Positions 61,417 through 64,000 of a stretch of DNA of 64,000 nucleotides are shown here, piece by piece. The notes below the pieces were generated by a model, which saw only the letters and a program-made list of their open reading frames with translations, ran no database searches and had not been told where the DNA came from. The DNA lies in the NCBI GenBank assembly GCA_017645275.1, contig JAGCPH010000046.1, positions 1-64,000 of the forward strand, given 5' to 3'. The stretch is from Bacteroidales bacterium (GTDB lineage: Bacteria > Bacteroidota > Bacteroidia > Bacteroidales > F082). Numbering within the stretch: the first letter of the stretch is position 1; each line of letters opens with the position of its first letter. Made by a program: the position numbers and the translations under genes.

Positions 61417-63174
61417 ATGAAAAAAATCGCTATATTATTAATAGGTGTGTCAATGCTGCTCTCGTCTTGCAAAAAAGACCTCGACAGACCGCCTATTCCA
61501 GCAATGCCTACCAACGATATATGGACAGTGGGTCAGATTCTTGACACTTTGGCGAATGGCACCTTCCAGTTTGGCGACACATATCACAAAGATGCCGTGG
61601 TGAAGGGCTACGTCATCGCTGATGAGTCGGGCGGCAACATCTATCGTACCGTGTATCTGAGAGGTGAGGACGGAAGATGCATCGCTGTTTATAGAAGCGG
61701 CAGCACCTCATATACTGTTTCAATAGGCGACCATATCGGCATTAAGCTTGACGGTGCCGTAATATCAGAATATTCAAGACTGCCACAGATTCAACTTCAG
61801 GCCGACGACCCTAACTCCCTGATTGTCATCTATGAAAGAGATTGCCTCGACAAGGTGCAGCCTGTTGTGACGGATGTTGAGAGCGTTAATGCCGGCAACC
61901 ATCTGTGCGACTTGGTCCAGCTGAACGATGTGCAGTTTGAGACGTATGAGGGCTTGTCATACACCGATGGCACCACTACCACAAACCGCTCGCTGATAAG
62001 CTGCTCGGGCGAGAGTATCATCGTGCGTACCAGTGGCTACGCTGATTTCGGCGAAGAGCCGCTTCCACAGGGTAGAGGCTCATTGATAAGCATTGTGTCG
62101 GTATATAACACCACATGGCAACTCGCCATCCGAAACACAAGAGATGTCTTTCTTAATGGACAGAGATGTGGCGAAGGCGGCGATGTTATGGAACTGCCAT
62201 ATCATCAGAGCTTTGCGTCGTCGTTCGGAACATATACCACCTATAGCGTGATTGGTGACCAGACATGGACTATCGATTTCTCGACAGCAGTGATGAAAGG
62301 TAAGGTCGGCGATGTGTTCTATGAAAACGAGGACTGGCTGCTATCATCGCCCATAATGATTACTGACGTTAATCATGTCAAAGCCACAGTCAGCTATGTG
62401 GCACAATATACAGGCATTGACGGTGACGTGTCATTCCAAGTGTCGAGAGACTACGAATATGGCGACGATCCGAGCACTGCCACATGGGACGAGATATCAG
62501 CTGATTTCCCGAATAGTGGAGGCTGGTACGATTTTGTTGATGTGGAGCTAAGTCTCGATGATTACATCGGCGATACTGTGACGGTGGCTGTCAAGTTCCT
62601 GTCGACGACAGAGAAATCACGCACATTGGAGGTTAAGAGCATATATATCGATGAAGGCACCCCGACACCTCCACCTGCGACTATATTCAGCGAGCCGTTT
62701 ATCGGACATGGCATAGGCGACTTCACAATCAACAATGTGTATCTCGCACCAGGATTGTCGTACGTATGGAAGTATAATGAGCAATATGGTATGGTGGCAA
62801 GTGCCTTTACCAACAACACAAGCTATCAGTCCGACAGCTGGCTCATCTCGCCTTCTATCGACATGGTCGACTACCACTCAGCGGTGTTGACATTCGACCA
62901 TGCGGCAAATAAACTCAATTCAGGCAGTCCGTCACAGTTCTACTTCGTGATGGTGTCGACCGACTACGACCCCAACTCACCGGATGACGCACATTGGAGC
63001 CAGCTCGAGGTGCCAAACTATCCGGCAGGAACAAACTGGACATTCGTCAGCTCAGGCGAGATCGATATGAGCGCATATCTTGGCTATGAAAACGTCCATA
63101 TCGCATTCAAGTACACAAGTGAAACAGATAACTCTGGCTCTTGGGAGATCAAGAATGTGTTGATTAAAGAATAA
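61417..63174 (+). CDS. DUF5689 lipoprotein with choice-of-anchor J domains
   Basis: 585 residues. Lipobox LLSSC (Cys18). Residues ~40-250 are a DUF5689 domain (VVKGYVIADESGGNIYRTVYL, IGDHIGIKLDGAVISEYSRLPQIQL), an OB-fold-like unit related to nuclease-associated OB domains. Two beta-sandwich domains of choice-of-anchor J type follow (~250-410 and ~420-585), the second with FSEPFIGHGIGDFTINN and SDSWLISPSIDM. Such domains bind glycans or other ligands at the surface. It lies 18 bases after the TonB receptor and before a paralogue, one likely operon. Confidence 0.88.
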   Translation: MKKIAILLIGVSMLLSSCKKDLDRPPIPAMPTNDIWTVGQILDTLANGTFQFGDTYHKDAVVKGYVIADESGGNIYRTVYLRGEDGRCIAVYRSGSTSYTVSIGDHIGIKLDGAVISEYSRLPQIQLQADDPNSLIVIYERDCLDKVQPVVTDVESVNAGNHLCDLVQLNDVQFETYEGLSYTDGTTTTNRSLISCSGESIIVRTSGYADFGEEPLPQGRGSLISIVSVYNTTWQLAIRNTRDVFLNGQRCGEGGDVMELPYHQSFASSFGTYTTYSVIGDQTWTIDFSTAVMKGKVGDVFYENEDWLLSSPIMITDVNHVKATVSYVAQYTGIDGDVSFQVSRDYEYGDDPSTATWDEISADFPNSGGWYDFVDVELSLDDYIGDTVTVAVKFLSTTEKSRTLEVKSIYIDEGTPTPPPATIFSEPFIGHGIGDFTINNVYLAPGLSYVWKYNEQYGMVASAFTNNTSYQSDSWLISPSIDMVDYHSAVLTFDHAANKLNSGSPSQFYFVMVSTDYDPNSPDDAHWSQLEVPNYPAGTNWTFVSSGEIDMSAYLGYENVHIAFKYTSETDNSGSWEIKNVLIKE

Positions 63175-63201
63175 GTTATTGATAATCAAAATATTGAAGA
63201 G

Positions 63202-64000
63202 ATGATAAAGTCAATAAAAAAATACGGCATTTTGGTTTTTGTCGCGATGGTGCTTTTTACCTCGTGTATCAATAAGAATGCAAGAAAGAACAACTATCCT
63301 GTTCCTGGTGTCGATTTCACTTTGCCAGTGGGCGATGTCTATACCATCGACACACTGTTGTATATGTGGCATGCCGAAGGAACGCACAAATTCACCCAAG
63401 ACGCCTCTGTTTATGGTGTTGTGGTTGGCGATGAGACCTCAGGTAACATCTACAAGGCCTCGTTTATCATGGACGGTCCGTATGCCATCGAGCTTTACCT
63501 GAAAAGCACCAGCGGTTTGCGTAACGGTGACTCCATCCGTGTGTATCTGAAAGGCGCCACCTTGTCGGAATACAGTGGAACACCACAGATTCAGGATATT
63601 GACCCAAACAATATCACCATTTTGGCAAACAACAAACACAGAGAGCCTGAGGAGATCAGTACACTCGATGTGAATACCAGCTATATCTGCCATCTGGTAA
63701 AGTTTAACCATGTGGAGTTTGCTGCCGAAGACCGTGTTAACACCTTCGCTCCAGACGATGCATACGGCCAGTATAACCTGAATCAATATGATGAAGACTG
63801 TAACCTGTTGGATTCTAAGGTTGTAGTGAGAACCAGCAATTACGCCAGTTTTGCCAACAAACAGCTACCACAAGGCAACGGCTCATTAACGGGCATACTC
63901 ACTTATTACAGCGGCAATAGCGTATGGCAGTTCACAATCCGCTCATACTCGGAAGTCAATATGGATGGTGAGCCATGTGAGACACCAGTGATTTTGCCGA
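63202..64000 (+). CDS. Second DUF5689 lipoprotein (3' end outside window)
   Basis: 266 codons are visible from the ATG at 63202. The lipobox is LFTSC. The DUF5689 pattern repeats that of the gene before it: VYGVVVGDETSGNIYKASFIMDG, GDSIRVYLKGATLSEYSGTPQI, then ASFANKQLPQGNGSLTGILTYY, matching the paralogue's FGEEPLPQGRGSLISIVSVY. The two arose by tandem duplication. A second domain presumably continues past the window end. Same operon as the TonB receptor. Confidence 0.85.
   Translation, partial: MIKSIKKYGILVFVAMVLFTSCINKNARKNNYPVPGVDFTLPVGDVYTIDTLLYMWHAEGTHKFTQDASVYGVVVGDETSGNIYKASFIMDGPYAIELYLKSTSGLRNGDSIRVYLKGATLSEYSGTPQIQDIDPNNITILANNKHREPEEISTLDVNTSYICHLVKFNHVEFAAEDRVNTFAPDDAYGQYNLNQYDEDCNLLDSKVVVRTSNYASFANKQLPQGNGSLTGILTYYSGNSVWQFTIRSYSEVNMDGEPCETPVILP

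Overview
The window comes from a chromosome of the order Bacteroidales, probably an uncultured gut or rumen lineage (the habitat is inference). Three things point there. Promoters carry the Bacteroidetes -7 box TAnnTTTG. Secreted proteins end in type IX secretion (T9SS) sorting domains. Several genes and gene orders are typical of the group: DUF4271-hemD-rnpA-yidD, fused murF-alr, a short hipB/hipS/hipT cluster, DUF5689 lipoproteins and a C25 peptidase. Almost every stretch is coding; the only gene-poor gap over 300 bases (20276-20831) holds a broken gene. I see no insertion sequence, prophage or CRISPR array.

Layout. 1-5501 (minus): three secreted proteins, two with T9SS tails, then a membrane-tethered TPR/HTH regulator and a shorter lipoprotein that looks like its sensor half. 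5556-7965: ackA and pta, the acetate/ATP pathway. 8085-12403 (plus): DUF4271, hemD, rnpA, yidD, an S41 protease and cdd. 12396-17647: GtrA, CPBP protease, malQ, adk and hpt on minus; purE and a rhomboid on plus. 17658-26011: a GNAT-transporter fusion, a lipoprotein, the broken gene, a ComEA-like protein, an NSS transporter, upp, a FemAB-like acyltransferase and a polysaccharide deacetylase. 26031-31753: a GH3 glucosidase and a C25 peptidase. 31823-40861: pssA, then a TolC/HlyD/ABC-2 export operon, an RND exporter and a polyprenyl synthase. 40869-49332 (minus): queA, an S4 protein, der, era, an initiator tRNA (plus strand), an Omp28/DUF6029/TlpA redox-envelope operon and manA. 49552-57593: a HipBST-like toxin-antitoxin system, an M20 hydrolase, a LOG protein, a P-loop/dCMP-deaminase fusion, pdxA and murF-alr. 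57628-64000: an EEP-family phosphoesterase, a TonB-dependent receptor and two DUF5689 lipoproteins.

The most unusual signal is not a gene. The window carries four kinds of small repeat that sit at gene ends or inside genes. (1) Heptamer arrays with a different unit at each site begin at, or run across, stop codons in eight of eight clear cases and supply C-terminal residues to several proteins. (2) A GAGACGCACGG palindrome forms the last codons of a CPBP protease and overlaps the murF-alr stop. (3) A GTCATTTCGA-bounded inverted repeat fills gaps between genes. (4) A paired GGACAAGGCATGCCTTGTCC-type palindrome lies in frame inside two unrelated proteins, giving both the peptide DKACLVPTG.
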